Numbered from the stretch's first letter, positions 20,208-30,064 are shown. The stretch is 64,000 nucleotides of DNA from Paraclostridium dentum (GCF_012922555.1 NZ_WIPK01000001.1:620001-684000), one strand, 5' to 3'. Numbers and translations: made by a program. Notes: generated by a model not told the origin, from the sequence alone.

Positions 20208-20546
20208 ATGAGCCGTAAATTAAAAAGACAAGAGAAACGAAAAAATGAATTAAGTAAAATATTAAATAAAATAAATATATTTATATTTTTGGCAACCTTG
20301 ATAATGTTTTCTGTTTTATCAGTAATTATGCCAAAAAAGACAGTATCAGAAATAGAAAAAAGAGAATTAGCAAAATTTCCTAAGTATACAAAAGAATCAC
20401 TATTCTCTGGAGACTACTTTAAAGGAATTGAAAATTTTTATAATGACACATTTCCATTTAGAGATAAATTTTTACAGATATCTTCTCACATAAATGAATC
20501 AAAGGGAATAAGACAAGGTGAAGATGAAATAAAATTATACAAATAG
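20208..20546 (+). CDS. DHHW-family N-terminal anchor module, small protein
   Basis: A 112-residue protein with a basic N-terminus, one membrane helix (IFIFLATLIMFSVLSVIM) and a short outside region containing EKRELAKFPKY and the FPFRDKF run. These are exactly the opening motifs of DHHW (AlgX/AlgJ-like) proteins, but the catalytic DHHW part is absent; it appears in the next gene. The ribosome site TAGGAGGTC is strong, so it is translated. It reads as the front half of a protein divided into two genes, acting as a membrane anchor or docking piece for the MBOAT enzyme upstream. Alternatively it is the remnant of an old full-length gene. Confidence 0.7.
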   Translation: MSRKLKRQEKRKNELSKILNKINIFIFLATLIMFSVLSVIMPKKTVSEIEKRELAKFPKYTKESLFSGDYFKGIENFYNDTFPFRDKFLQISSHINESKGIRQGEDEIKLYK

Positions 20547-20558
20547 AGAGGTAATAAA

Positions 20559-21623
20559 ATGAATAAAAAAATAAAACCATCAACAAGAAAAATATTAGCA
20601 ATGTGTTTAGTGCTTATTATGGGGAGTCAAGTTGTAGCTTGCTCAAATAAAGACGCTGAAAATTCTAATGCAGCAGATACTAATTCTGAACAAAAAGTAG
20701 ATACATCACAAAATAATAAAACTGATAGTAATGCAACTGCTGAAAAATCAGGATCAGTTATTACTATAGGAAATAAGGCCTTTGAGATTTTTAATGAAAA
20801 TAAAGCTGGAGAAAAAGAATATTCTCAAATTATATCTGAACATAAAAAAGCATTGGGAAAAGATGTACAAGTTTATAATATGGTAGTCCCAACTCATGTT
20901 GAATTTGGACTACCTGAAAAATATAAAGACATGTCAAAATCAGAAAAAGATTCTATAGACAGTATATATAAAAATATGGACAAAGATGTAAAGACTGTAG
21001 ATGCTTATGATAACTTGAAAAAACATAAAGATGAGTATATATACTTTAACACTGATCATCACTGGACTTCATTAGGTGCATACTATGCATATCAATCATT
21101 TGCAAAAGAAGCAGGATTTAAACCTGCAGAACTATCGAATTATGACAAATACACTAAAGAAGGCTTTTTAGGAACATTATATGCACAAACACAAGATAGC
21201 AAGATTAAAAACAATCCAGATAAAGTGGATTATTATAAAATTCCTTGTGATTATAGTGTTTATAGATATGAAAAAGAAAACCCTAATAAACCTCTTAAAA
21301 CGACTTTATATGCAGATTATGCTAAAGGGTCTAATGCTTACTCAGTTTTCCTACATGGAGATTTTCCAAGAATAGATATAAAAAATAAAGATGCTAAAAA
21401 TAATAAAAAATTGGTTGTAGTAAAAGAATCTTATGGGAATGCATTTGTTCCATTTTTAATACCTCATTATAAAGAAGTAATAGTTATAGACTCAAGACAT
21501 TATAAGGAGAGCTTAGAAAAATTAGTAAAAGAAAATAATGCAAATGAAGTTTTATTTATAAATAATGCGTTTGCTGCAAACACACAAAAAATAGTTAATA
21601 CTATAAAAGATTTAAATAAATAA
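20559..21623 (+). CDS. DHHW/AlgX-like lipoprotein, polymer O-acetylation
   Basis: A 354-residue lipoprotein. The signal peptide ends in the lipobox QVVAC with C28, followed by an Asn/Ser/Asp-rich linker (about 29-65). The SGNH-hydrolase-like domain then has YNMVVPTHVEFGLP, the signature FNTDHHWTSLGAYYAY (Asp-His pair) and VVVKESYGNAFVPFL with the likely nucleophile serine. It lacks the usual transmembrane anchor and FPFRDKF segment, which the gene 12 bases upstream supplies. With the MBOAT protein it most likely O-acetylates a surface polysaccharide: the MBOAT exports the acetyl group and this protein transfers it outside. The operon ends in a strong hairpin overlapping its stop codon. Confidence 0.85.
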   Translation: MNKKIKPSTRKILAMCLVLIMGSQVVACSNKDAENSNAADTNSEQKVDTSQNNKTDSNATAEKSGSVITIGNKAFEIFNENKAGEKEYSQIISEHKKALGKDVQVYNMVVPTHVEFGLPEKYKDMSKSEKDSIDSIYKNMDKDVKTVDAYDNLKKHKDEYIYFNTDHHWTSLGAYYAYQSFAKEAGFKPAELSNYDKYTKEGFLGTLYAQTQDSKIKNNPDKVDYYKIPCDYSVYRYEKENPNKPLKTTLYADYAKGSNAYSVFLHGDFPRIDIKNKDAKNNKKLVVVKESYGNAFVPFLIPHYKEVIVIDSRHYKESLEKLVKENNANEVLFINNAFAANTQKIVNTIKDLNK

Positions 21624-21666
21624 TAAAAAAGGGATGTATTAATACATTCCTTTTTTATTATTTATT
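21615..21666. terminator. Long terminator hairpin after the DHHW lipoprotein
   Basis: Arms 21615-21640 and 21641-21666 pair over 26 bases with one G-T wobble; the centre ATGTATTAATACAT supplies the loop. The left arm includes the stop codon. Confidence 0.8.
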
Positions 21667-21725
21667 ATATACTAACGCATATAAATTATTAGTATAGTAT
21701 TTATTGAAAAAGTAGGAGGGATGTT

Positions 21726-23420
21726 GTGATAAATAAAAATGTAGAAGAATGTGCGAAAGTAAGAAAGTCTATTATGATACCTATGACGCTAATATTTATT
21801 TTTGTTATTACAATAGGGGTTATTAAACCAAATATGCTGTATAACATTGAAAATAATATAGTAACATGGGCTACTAAAAGCTTTGGATGGTTATTTCAAT
21901 TATCTGCTGTATTTTTTTTGTTTATATGTTTATGGATTATGTTTTCAAAATATGGATCTATAAAATTAGGGGGAAAGGATGCACAACCAACTATGAGCTA
22001 TTGGAATTGGTTTTGTATATCATTAACGGCGGGTATAGGGACGGGGATATTATTTTGGGGAATAGCAGAGCCCATAACCCATTTTATGAATCCTCCAGAA
22101 TCTATGGGTATAATTCCAGGAAGTGAGTCTGCAGCTATGTTTGCAATGAACACATCTTTTACACACTGGACGTTTTACCCGTATTCAATGTATGCAATAT
22201 CAGGAGTATGTATAGCTTTTGCAATATATAATATGAAATTACCATGTAGAGTAAGTTCTGTACTATACCCATTATTCAATAAAAAGGTAAATTATAAATT
22301 AGAGTCTTTAATTGATAATATATGTTTGTTTGCTATGGCAGGTGGAGTAGCTGCTATATTGGGAGTCGGAACTATGCAAATTAGTAAAGGGTTAAATATA
22401 ATACTTGGAGTTCCTAACAATAAATTTACGTGGATTAGTATTGTGACGATAATAGTTATAACATATATAATATCTAGCATAACTGGAATAGATAAAGGAA
22501 TCAAATGGATATCAGATAAAAATACAAAGTTATTTATAGGACTTATGGTTTTTATATTTGTATTAGGACCGACTTCATTTATATTATCTCTAGGGACACA
22601 ATCTTTAGGCAATTTTGCAAGTAATTTCTTGCAAATATCAACTTACTTAAGTCCTATTGATGGATCTGATTGGCCTAGATGGTGGCCTATATATTACTGG
22701 GCTATATGGCTAGCATACGCGCCTTTAAATGGAATGTTTTTTGCAATGATAAGTAAAGGAAGAACTATACGAGAATTTATGGTAATGAATTTAATAATAC
22801 CAGCATTATTTGGTATGATATGGTTTATTATATTTGGAGGAGCGGCTATACACCAAGAGCTTTCATATGGAGATTTGTGGTCATCCATACAAAGTTCAGG
22901 AATGGAAGTATCACTATTCGCTTTCTTAACAAAATATCCTTTTGTAAAAATACTATCTATATTTTTTATATTGGCTATATTTATTTCAATAGTTACAATG
23001 TGCGATTCTGTTACAACAACTATAACAAGACTATCAATAAAATCAGATAAGAATGAAAAAACTAAAACTTCCTACAAAATAAATATATTTTGGGGAGTAT
23101 TAATGGCTTCTATGGCCATTGTAAACCTAATTTGTGCAGGAGGTAAAATTAGTGGTATAGATGCAACTAAACAAATTGCAACTGTTGCAGGTTTTCCAAT
23201 ATTATTCTTTATGATAGCATTAGCATTTTGCCTAGTAAAAATGTTAGTTAATCACAAGTTATATGATAGGACGGATGAATATAAGGATGAAGCTTATATT
23301 GTAAAAACTACAAAGCATGAAGTTGAAGACATAACTACAACAGAAGTAGATGCAATGTCGTGTGGGCTTTCACGTAATAATTCGATTTTGGATAATAAGA
23401 AAAGTGATGAGTGTAAATAG
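21726..23420 (+). CDS. BCCT family betaine/carnitine/choline transporter
   Basis: A 564-residue secondary transporter with about twelve membrane helices. The BCCT signature region is present: GTGILFWGIAEPITHF, the tryptophan-rich WPRWWPIYYWAIWLAYAPLNGMFFA (cited as WPRWWPIYYW and AIWLAYAPLNG) and the later CDSVTTTITRLS. Members take up glycine betaine, carnitine or choline, by Na+ symport or exchange; substrate cannot be set here. The start is GTG, with AGGAGGG ending 5 bases before it and no in-frame ATG nearby. The C-terminal 55 residues are a charged cytoplasmic tail of the kind that senses osmolarity in BetP. It is a single gene with its own terminator. Confidence 0.92.
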   Translation: MINKNVEECAKVRKSIMIPMTLIFIFVITIGVIKPNMLYNIENNIVTWATKSFGWLFQLSAVFFLFICLWIMFSKYGSIKLGGKDAQPTMSYWNWFCISLTAGIGTGILFWGIAEPITHFMNPPESMGIIPGSESAAMFAMNTSFTHWTFYPYSMYAISGVCIAFAIYNMKLPCRVSSVLYPLFNKKVNYKLESLIDNICLFAMAGGVAAILGVGTMQISKGLNIILGVPNNKFTWISIVTIIVITYIISSITGIDKGIKWISDKNTKLFIGLMVFIFVLGPTSFILSLGTQSLGNFASNFLQISTYLSPIDGSDWPRWWPIYYWAIWLAYAPLNGMFFAMISKGRTIREFMVMNLIIPALFGMIWFIIFGGAAIHQELSYGDLWSSIQSSGMEVSLFAFLTKYPFVKILSIFFILAIFISIVTMCDSVTTTITRLSIKSDKNEKTKTSYKINIFWGVLMASMAIVNLICAGGKISGIDATKQIATVAGFPILFFMIALAFCLVKMLVNHKLYDRTDEYKDEAYIVKTTKHEVEDITTTEVDAMSCGLSRNNSILDNKKSDECK

Positions 23421-23456
23421 TAAAAATGCGGTATATAAAATTATACCGCATTTTTA
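23421..23456. terminator. Bidirectional terminator, BCCT and SstT genes
   Basis: TAAAAATGCGGTATA (23421-23435) and TATACCGCATTTTTA (23442-23456) form a perfect 15-bp stem between convergent genes. Confidence 0.88.
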
Positions 23457-23463
23457 GCTATGA

Positions 23464-24678
23464 TTATTTACTTTCTTTACGTAGTTTTGAAAATTCAGCT
23501 ACAGCTGTAAATAAAACATCAGTAGATGAATTTATAGCTGTTTCACAAGAATCTTGAATTACACCAACTATAAACCCTACTCCTACAACTTGCATTGCTA
23601 TGTCATTTGGGATACCAAACAAGCTACATGCAAGAGGTACTAATAAAAGCGAACCGCCAGCTACTCCTGAAGCTCCACAAGCGCTTATAGCAGATAATAA
23701 ACTAAGTAACAAAGCCATAATAATATTTACTTCTATTCCAAGAGTATGAACTGCTGCAAGCGTTAATATAGAAATTGTAATTGCAGCTCCCCCCATATTA
23801 ATAGTGGCTCCAAGTGGTATAGATACTGAATAAGTATCTTTATCTAAATTTAAATCTTTACATAATTGCATATTAACAGGTATATTTGCAGCTGAACTAC
23901 GAGTGAAAAATGCTGTAAGTCCACTGTTTTTTAAACATTTAAAAACAAGTGGATAAGGGTTTTTACGAATTCCAATAAAAGCTATAAGTGGATTTACTAC
24001 AAGTGCTATAAAAAGCATACAACCTACTAATAACATAATTAACTGTCCATAGCTAAGCAATGACTCTATTCCTTGAGTAGATATACTATCAAATACTAGC
24101 CCCATAATTCCAAGAGGAGCAAAATTAATTATCCATTTTACCACTTGAGATAGTGCATCAGAGACATTTGAAATCATTGTTTTAGTAGATGAAGAAGCGT
24201 TTTTAAGTGCAATACCTATAATTAAAGCCCAAGATAAAATACCTATATAATTAGCATTGTAAAGTGCCATTACAGGATTATCAACAACGTTCATAAGGAG
24301 TGCCTTTAAAACCTCTACAACTCCACCGGGAGGAGCCATCTTACTAACGCCAGAACCAAGAGTTAGCGTTATAGGGAATAAAAAACTTGCGATAACAGCA
24401 ACCAACCCTGCTAAAAATGTGCCTAAAAGATAAAGAAATATTATTGATTTCATATTAGTTTGCTGACCTTGCTTGTGTTGACAAATAGCGGATATGACTA
24501 AGAAAAATACAAGAATCGGAGCGACTGATTTTAGAGCTCCAACGAATAATGATCCGAAAATAACTATTGGCTTAGCTACATTAGGTATAGTTAATGCTAG
24601 TAATATACCTATAATCAAACCAATTAGAATTCTTTTAACCAAACTAATTTTGTTCCACTTATTAAGAAAATTTTTCAT
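23464..24678 (-). CDS. sstT: Serine/threonine:Na+ symporter SstT
   Basis: A 404-residue dicarboxylate/amino acid:cation symporter (DAACS) family protein. It starts [21 protein letters not shown], read as [13 protein letters not shown], typical of SstT, and has the hairpin motifs [16 protein letters not shown] and [17 protein letters not shown] plus [21 protein letters not shown]. These line the Na+ and substrate sites. It imports serine and threonine. GGAGGTACG immediately precedes the ATG on the minus strand. The gene is convergent with the BCCT transporter and divergent from the DUF4003 gene. Confidence 0.94.
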   Translation of the reverse strand: MKNFLNKWNKISLVKRILIGLIIGILLALTIPNVAKPIVIFGSLFVGALKSVAPILVFFLVISAICQHKQGQQTNMKSIIFLYLLGTFLAGLVAVIASFLFPITLTLGSGVSKMAPPGGVVEVLKALLMNVVDNPVMALYNANYIGILSWALIIGIALKNASSSTKTMISNVSDALSQVVKWIINFAPLGIMGLVFDSISTQGIESLLSYGQLIMLLVGCMLFIALVVNPLIAFIGIRKNPYPLVFKCLKNSGLTAFFTRSSAANIPVNMQLCKDLNLDKDTYSVSIPLGATINMGGAAITISILTLAAVHTLGIEVNIIMALLLSLLSAISACGASGVAGGSLLLVPLACSLFGIPNDIAMQVVGVGFIVGVIQDSCETAINSSTDVLFTAVAEFSKLRKESK

Positions 24679-24803
24679 CGTACCTCCTATTTAAAGAAAT
24701 ATTTTGATGCTTAAATAGTTAAGTTATCTCTAGTTAATATTATTAAAAAAATATAAAGCGTATGTTTGAATTTTGAGAAAATTTAAAAAATAAATAAAAA
24801 GAT

Positions 24804-24840
24804 TATGTATAAATATATCTATATGATAGACTTATACATA
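24804..24840. promoter_or_regulatory. Inverted repeat upstream of the DUF4003 gene
   Basis: TATGTATAA (24804-24812) and TTATACATA (24832-24840) form a 9-bp inverted repeat in the divergent sstT/DUF4003 region. It may be an operator, but in such AT-rich DNA chance is possible. Confidence 0.25.
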
Positions 24841-24880
24841 TAAAATCAAATAATAATTTTTAGGGGAGAGGGATAAAGTT

Positions 24881-25888
24881 ATGATAGAAATTGCTATAAA
24901 TAATAAAGTAGATTTATTAATACACAACAATGAAAAAATAAAAGAAGTAAAAGGTTCTTGGCAAATGGGAATGATGCAACAAAGTTGCATATTATCATCT
25001 ACAATAAAAAATGAGCATATAATACCATATAAAGTTGAAGAAAGTATAGAGGTGATTAAAAATAATACCGGAATATTTTCAAATTTTAGAGGCCATAGTT
25101 TGTTTTATTTATCAAATTTATTATCAAATAAAGAAAACAAAGAAAACAAAGAAAAATCATTTAATTCAATATTAAATACTTATAATAAGTTAAAAGAAAA
25201 TAAATTTTTCAATGACACATATCTACCATTTACAGCTATTATAATAGATCAAAATAAAAATAAGGTAGATATAGATACAGCTATTTATAGAACTAAATAT
25301 GTATATGACTTTATGAAAAATAATCATCCATTTTTGACATCAAGTGACGATTATTGTAGAGCAGCACTTATAGCTATAAACTCAAAAAACTTAGATAGTG
25401 ATTTAGAATATATGGAAAACTGTTACAAAGTTCTTAACTCAAAAGGATTCTACAAATCCAATAATCTTCAATCACTTTCACATGTAATGGTTTTTGATAA
25501 AAATAAAAACGAAGAAAGTTTAAACAAAGTATTAAGAATAAAAAAACTTTTAGAAACTAATAATTGCAAAATAGATGGATACGGATATCCATTAATAGGA
25601 GCTATATCATTATTAGAATGTGACGAAGAAGTTTTGGCTAAACAGATAAAAGAGGTATCAGATAAGTTAAAAGATGTAAAAGGTTTTGGGAATTGGGCAC
25701 TAGGTAAGAATAATAGGAATATAATAAGTGCTGCTATTGTCGCTTCTGCATATGCTGATTGTTTCAAAGAAGAAGGTAATTTAGATACAATAACAAATAA
25801 CATATTTTTAGAAATAATTATAGCTATTGAAATTGCTATTATGGTAGCTATGATAGCTGCAGTGAGTGCAGCTTCATCTTCAAACTAA
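24881..25888 (+). CDS. DUF4003 family protein
   Basis: A 335-residue protein resembling the uncharacterised DUF4003 family: an opening helical region, FSNFRGHSLFYLSNLL, LTSSDDYCRAALIAI, and VKGFGNWALGKNNRNIISAAIVASAYADC (cited as GFGNWALGKNNRN). The C-terminus is a single hydrophobic helix (EIIIAIEIAIMVAMIAAVSA) that could sit in the membrane. The function of the family is unknown. The strong site GGGGAGAGGG precedes the ATG. It is followed after 20 bases by the GH20-like enzyme with its own ribosome site, so the two may be co-transcribed. Confidence 0.7.
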   Translation: MIEIAINNKVDLLIHNNEKIKEVKGSWQMGMMQQSCILSSTIKNEHIIPYKVEESIEVIKNNTGIFSNFRGHSLFYLSNLLSNKENKENKEKSFNSILNTYNKLKENKFFNDTYLPFTAIIIDQNKNKVDIDTAIYRTKYVYDFMKNNHPFLTSSDDYCRAALIAINSKNLDSDLEYMENCYKVLNSKGFYKSNNLQSLSHVMVFDKNKNEESLNKVLRIKKLLETNNCKIDGYGYPLIGAISLLECDEEVLAKQIKEVSDKLKDVKGFGNWALGKNNRNIISAAIVASAYADCFKEEGNLDTITNNIFLEIIIAIEIAIMVAMIAAVSAASSSN

Positions 25889-25908
25889 AATTACTTTAGG
25901 GGGGAAAT

Positions 25909-27813
25909 ATGAAGTTAAATTTATTGGGAATAGATGATCAAATACAAAAAGAAGTTTTTCAAATTAAACGAGTTTTAGATATAGATTTTGATATAAGTGG
26001 AGAGACAGTATATGTATATAAGCTCAATGAAGAAGATGAATTAGATATCGAAGTAGAAAGAGGTATTATAAAATATAAAAATAAACATCATTTATTTAGG
26101 GCGATAAGTTTGTATGCACAAAATGAATGGGATGAAAAATTAAGAATAAAAGAAAAGCAAAAAATTAAATGTATAGGACCTATGATAGATGTATCAAGAA
26201 ACTGCGTTTATAAAGTTGATAAATTAAAAGATATAATAGTATTCTTATCAATACTAGGTTTTAACCAAATGATGCTATATACAGAAGATACATATGAAAT
26301 AGAAAACTTACAGTATTTTGGATATTTAAGAGGTAAGTATTCTTCTTATGAGTTAAAAGAAATAGATAATTTTGCAGATAGTTTAGGTATTGAAGTTATA
26401 CCATGCATACAGACACTAGCTCATTTAAAGCAAACTTTAAAATGGGAATATGCAAAAGATATAAAGGACACAGAGGATGTATTACTTGTAGGGAATAAAA
26501 AGACCTATGATTTTATAGAAAATATGATAAAGTCTTTAAGAATGTGCTTTAAAAGCAATAAAATACATATAGGAATGGACGAAGCATTTGATTTAGGTAG
26601 AGGTAGATACTTAGATCAAAATGGATACACCCATCACTATAAGATTATGGTAGAACATTTGAAAAAAGTTTGTAGAATATGTGATTTTTATGAATTTAAA
26701 CCTATGATGTGGGATGATATGTTTTTCAGAACTGGATCACCAAATGGATTTTATTATGATCAAGATGCTGTTATAAGTGAAGAAGTAGTTAATTCTATAC
26801 CTGAAAACTTGTCATTAGTATACTGGGACTACTATCACAAAGAATCTGATATATACAGAAAGTTTTTTGAAATAAGAAAAGTATTTGATAAAAAGGTAGT
26901 TTTTGCAGGTGGTATATGGAAATGGTCAGGAATAGTACCATGCTATGATCAAACTTTTAAATCTATGAATGAAGCGATGATAGTTTGTAAAGAAAAAGGA
27001 ATAGATGAAGTAATCATAACCGCATGGGGAGATGATGGAGACGAAACTCCTATTGATACGATTTTACCGGGATTAATATTATTTTCTCAACATACGTATT
27101 CAGACAAAGTAAATATGAAGTGTATAAGTGAAAAATGTAAGTTTATTACTAAATTAAATCTAGAAAATTTCTTTGAGCTTCAGAATCTTGATAAGATAGA
27201 AGACGGAGATAGTGAAAATTTAAGATTTGTTAATCCTTCCAAATATTTATTATACCAGGATATTTTATTGGGGGCATTTGATAAACATATAGAGAAACTA
27301 GTAAAGGATAAAGGTACAAAATTTTTAGAACTACATTATAGCAATTTGTCCGAAAAGTTATTAGAAATAGCTGATAAAAATGAAGTATATTATGATATGT
27401 ACAAATTGTATTCAGACTTAGCTAAAGTTTTATCTATAAAGGCTACGATTGGATTAAAAATAAGAAATTTTTATAAAAACAAAGATAGATATAAGTTAAA
27501 ACAAATTTGTGAACTAGAGTTGAAAAACTTACTAATTAAAATTGATAATCTTCAAAATTCTTTTAGAAAACTTTGGTATAAAGAGTGCAAAGGGCAAGGA
27601 TTTGAAGTAATAGATATAAGACTTGGAGGAGTAAAATCTAGGGTTGTATCAACATTATATAGATTAGAAAGTTACATAAGAGAAGATATAGATATAATTG
27701 AAGAATTAGAAGAGGATCTACTTATGTATAATTGCGTTAACGCTGAAAAATCAAATCAAATAAATTTAAATAGATATAAAGATATAGCAACACAAAATAT
27801 TATTAGCTGGTAG
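25909..27813 (+). CDS. GH20-like beta-N-acetylhexosaminidase (GcnA type)
   Basis: A 634-residue glycosidase without signal peptide, so cytoplasmic. The catalytic GH20 motif HIGMDEAFDLGRGRYL carries the Asp-Glu pair that positions the N-acetyl group and gives the proton. GPMIDVSRNCVYKV at the barrel start, VIPCIQTLAHLKQTL, MMWDDMFFR and VIITAWGDDGDETP are also characteristic of the GcnA-like branch, whose length (about 630) matches. It would remove terminal GlcNAc or GalNAc from imported oligosaccharides or wall fragments. It follows the DUF4003 gene by 20 bases. The hairpin after it is shared with the patatin gene. Confidence 0.88.
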   Translation: MKLNLLGIDDQIQKEVFQIKRVLDIDFDISGETVYVYKLNEEDELDIEVERGIIKYKNKHHLFRAISLYAQNEWDEKLRIKEKQKIKCIGPMIDVSRNCVYKVDKLKDIIVFLSILGFNQMMLYTEDTYEIENLQYFGYLRGKYSSYELKEIDNFADSLGIEVIPCIQTLAHLKQTLKWEYAKDIKDTEDVLLVGNKKTYDFIENMIKSLRMCFKSNKIHIGMDEAFDLGRGRYLDQNGYTHHYKIMVEHLKKVCRICDFYEFKPMMWDDMFFRTGSPNGFYYDQDAVISEEVVNSIPENLSLVYWDYYHKESDIYRKFFEIRKVFDKKVVFAGGIWKWSGIVPCYDQTFKSMNEAMIVCKEKGIDEVIITAWGDDGDETPIDTILPGLILFSQHTYSDKVNMKCISEKCKFITKLNLENFFELQNLDKIEDGDSENLRFVNPSKYLLYQDILLGAFDKHIEKLVKDKGTKFLELHYSNLSEKLLEIADKNEVYYDMYKLYSDLAKVLSIKATIGLKIRNFYKNKDRYKLKQICELELKNLLIKIDNLQNSFRKLWYKECKGQGFEVIDIRLGGVKSRVVSTLYRLESYIREDIDIIEELEEDLLMYNCVNAEKSNQINLNRYKDIATQNIISW

Positions 27814-27819
27814 AATGTA

Positions 27820-27857
27820 AAAGGTGATACTTTTTTAGTAAAATAAGTATCACCTTT
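27820..27857. terminator. Bidirectional terminator, GH20 and patatin genes
   Basis: AAAGGTGATACTT (27820-27832) and AAGTATCACCTTT (27845-27857) form a perfect 13-bp stem between convergent genes. Confidence 0.85.
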
Positions 27858-27865
27858 AATTAATT

Positions 27866-28783
27866 TTAATTAAAACCATATTTTGAGATATAAGTTTCTA
27901 AGTATCTATTAACTACGAATACTTGAGAGGCCTTATATCCAGACTTATAGAGTTCTTCCATAGTCTCTTTTGGAAGATTAAAGTCTGTTGCAGAAACATT
28001 TAATGTAGGAATATTTATGATTCTCAAGGAGTCTTTTTCTTTAAAATAGACATCTTCATTTGTATATAGTGAAGTTTTTACAATGTCTAGTAAGTAATGA
28101 ATTGGATTTTTAGACTCATGAATTTCTTGATTTGTATCTTCAGATAAGTTAAGACCAATTGTTGGATACTTAGAATTACAGTTTGTGTCGAATATCCATA
28201 TAGGAAAATTACTAAGCAGTCCTCCATCTACTACAAAGCATGATTTATTATCATACTTTAATTCAACTGGATAAAAATAAAGGGGTATGCTTACGCTCAT
28301 TCTAACAGCTTTAGATATTTCAAATTCCATAGGATCTAAACCGTAGTCAACTAAATCATCAGGTAAAACTAGTAACTTTTTTCTAGTTACATCTGAAGCA
28401 ATCATTTTAAGTTTACTTTCTCCGTTAACAGAAACATCTTTAAATTTGGTCTTCCCTTTTTGTTTAAATTTTTCATGTAAAAAATCTTCTAAGTATTTTC
28501 CTGAATAAATCCCTTTATGAAAGGTAACACTTAATAAATCTCCTGCAAAGGGAATAAATTGAAAAATGTTTTTGTCTTTAAACTTGGGATAATCTATATC
28601 ATATAAAATTTCTTCGATTTCAGATGATGTATATCCAACAGACAATAATGAAGCAACTAAAGCTCCAGCTGAAGTACCAGCTAACCTATCCCACTCATAA
28701 CCGCTATCTTCAAGACATGCTATAGCACCAACTAATGCTATACCTTTCATTCCTCCACCTTTACATACTAAATTTGCTTTCAT
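27866..28783 (-). CDS. Patatin-like phospholipase
   Basis: A 305-residue serine hydrolase of the patatin/RssA type. The oxyanion-hole run CKGGGMKGIALVGAI begins the domain, the nucleophile lies in GTSAGALVASLL, and the catalytic Asp in VVDGGLLSNFPIWIF. It has no signal peptide, so it probably acts on membrane phospholipids from the cytoplasm. The ATG at 28783 is chosen because it directly precedes KANLVCKGGG and has GGTGGTG upstream; an in-frame GTG at 28798 would add five residues. It is divergent from the tRNA gene. Confidence 0.9.
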   Translation of the reverse strand: MKANLVCKGGGMKGIALVGAIACLEDSGYEWDRLAGTSAGALVASLLSVGYTSSEIEEILYDIDYPKFKDKNIFQFIPFAGDLLSVTFHKGIYSGKYLEDFLHEKFKQKGKTKFKDVSVNGESKLKMIASDVTRKKLLVLPDDLVDYGLDPMEFEISKAVRMSVSIPLYFYPVELKYDNKSCFVVDGGLLSNFPIWIFDTNCNSKYPTIGLNLSEDTNQEIHESKNPIHYLLDIVKTSLYTNEDVYFKEKDSLRIINIPTLNVSATDFNLPKETMEELYKSGYKASQVFVVNRYLETYISKYGFN

Positions 28784-28877
28784 ATATAAACACACCACCG
28801 CAATTAAAATTTAATACTCTATATAATATGAAAAGTAATAAAAAAAGTTAAAAGCAGATAAAATAGTTCTTATGTTG

Positions 28878-28906
28878 TTGCAGGATTGTATTTAATGTGA
28901 TATTAT
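28878..28906 (+). promoter_or_regulatory. Promoter of the initiator tRNA gene
   Basis: TTGCAG (28878-28883) and TATTAT (28901-28906) are separated by exactly 17 bases and end about 20 bases before the tRNA. Confidence 0.65.
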
Positions 28907-28927
28907 TATATTAGATAAATTAAATAT

Positions 28928-29003
<76 letters not shown>

Positions 29004-29018
29004 ATTATAAGTAATTTC

Positions 29019-29052
29019 AAACTCTTATATCACTAGGTATAAGAGTTTTTTT
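29019..29052 (+). terminator. Terminator of the tRNA-fMet gene
   Basis: AAACTCTTAT (29019-29028) and ATAAGAGTTT (29039-29048) form a perfect stem followed by T residues. Confidence 0.75.
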
Positions 29053-29081
29053 AATATACAAAAAAGAATGCGGAGGACAAG

Positions 29082-29738
29082 ATGGTAAGAAAACAGAATA
29101 TGGAGCAAGGTTTAAAATACAATAAGATACAAAAATTAAATAAAAATTTTATGTATCAAGATTTAAAGAGAAGTAATTGTTACAATAGTGATTTTTCAGG
29201 GTCTAATTTTGACTTTACAAGTTTAAGAGGAGCTCATTTCAAATCTTGTAATTTTTATGGATGCACATTTAAAAATGCAGAGTTAATTGGAAGTAATCTA
29301 AAAAAGAGTAAGTTAAAAAAAGCTAAATTTGAAAACACTGTGTTTGATTCAGTAAATTTAGAAGGTGTAGACTTTTCAGGAGCTCAATTTAAAAATACTA
29401 TATTTTTATCTACAGATTTAAGCAAAGCTGTAAATATTAAATTTAATTCATCAGATGTTAAGATATTTGATGAAATGCCTAAATTAGATGTAAGTGAGAA
29501 ACTTGAAGACTCAATAAAATTAGCTATGCAAAATGAGTTCGTAAAAAAATCTAGAACATTAGATACAAAAGATGGTGAAATAAATAGTATAAGCATAATG
29601 ATTCTTTTAGAAAACTTTAAAGAAAAACAATTAATTGATGGGCTATTACTAATATCAGAAAAAATGGATAAGGAATTTTGGACATTAAGCTATATAATAA
29701 AAACTTTGCAAACATATAAAGATCAAGGTCTTTTATAA
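29082..29738 (+). CDS. Pentapeptide-repeat protein
   Basis: A 218-residue soluble protein. Residues about 27-118 form pentapeptide repeats of the A(D/N)LXX type: NSDFSGSNFDFTSLRGAHF, then CNFYGCTFKNAELIGSNLKK and VNLEGVDFSGAQF, giving roughly a dozen and a half five-residue turns of a right-handed beta helix. The C-terminal 100 residues are charged and helical without a family I recognise. Some relatives (Qnr, MfpA) mimic DNA and protect gyrase, but the sequence does not show that here. The ribosome site GGAGGAC is close to the ATG. It lies between the tRNA and a small unknown gene. Confidence 0.8.
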   Translation: MVRKQNMEQGLKYNKIQKLNKNFMYQDLKRSNCYNSDFSGSNFDFTSLRGAHFKSCNFYGCTFKNAELIGSNLKKSKLKKAKFENTVFDSVNLEGVDFSGAQFKNTIFLSTDLSKAVNIKFNSSDVKIFDEMPKLDVSEKLEDSIKLAMQNEFVKKSRTLDTKDGEINSISIMILLENFKEKQLIDGLLLISEKMDKEFWTLSYIIKTLQTYKDQGLL

Positions 29739-29775
29739 TAAATAAAATTGTATTAAATTACACTAAGGAGAATAC

Positions 29776-30033
29776 ATGATAAAAAGAGAGTTTGAAATAA
29801 ATGATATTGCTTGTATAGCAAAAAATAGAAGACTTAAAGCTCATATTGATGGAAGTGAAACAAACACTAAAACTATATCTTTAAAGTCGGGGGATAAAGT
29901 TAAGATACTGGACTATTATGAGGTTGAAAAATATGGATATTCATATGAAGCGGAATTTAAGAAAGATGGAACTGTGTATATTATAAGAAAGCATTTAAGC
30001 CAATCTGACTTAAAACCTAAAAGTCAATTATAA
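29776..30033 (+). CDS. Small unknown protein, possibly SH3-like barrel
   Basis: An 85-residue charged protein with no signal or membrane segment. AAGGAG is correctly placed before the ATG and a terminator follows, so it is a real gene, 37 bases after the pentapeptide-repeat gene and probably in the same transcript. ISLKSGDKVKILDYY followed by a strand-turn-strand pattern (YSYEAEFKKDGTVYII) looks like a small SH3/KOW-type barrel. That is inference from pattern only. I do not recognise the family. Confidence 0.6.
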   Translation: MIKREFEINDIACIAKNRRLKAHIDGSETNTKTISLKSGDKVKILDYYEVEKYGYSYEAEFKKDGTVYIIRKHLSQSDLKPKSQL

Positions 30034-30064
30034 AAAACATAAGTCTTTATTAAGCAGTTAAATG

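Noticed and set aside
21181-21375. A 64-residue frame inside the DHHW lipoprotein gene
   Set aside because: It lies in another frame of a gene with intact catalytic motifs and has no promoter.
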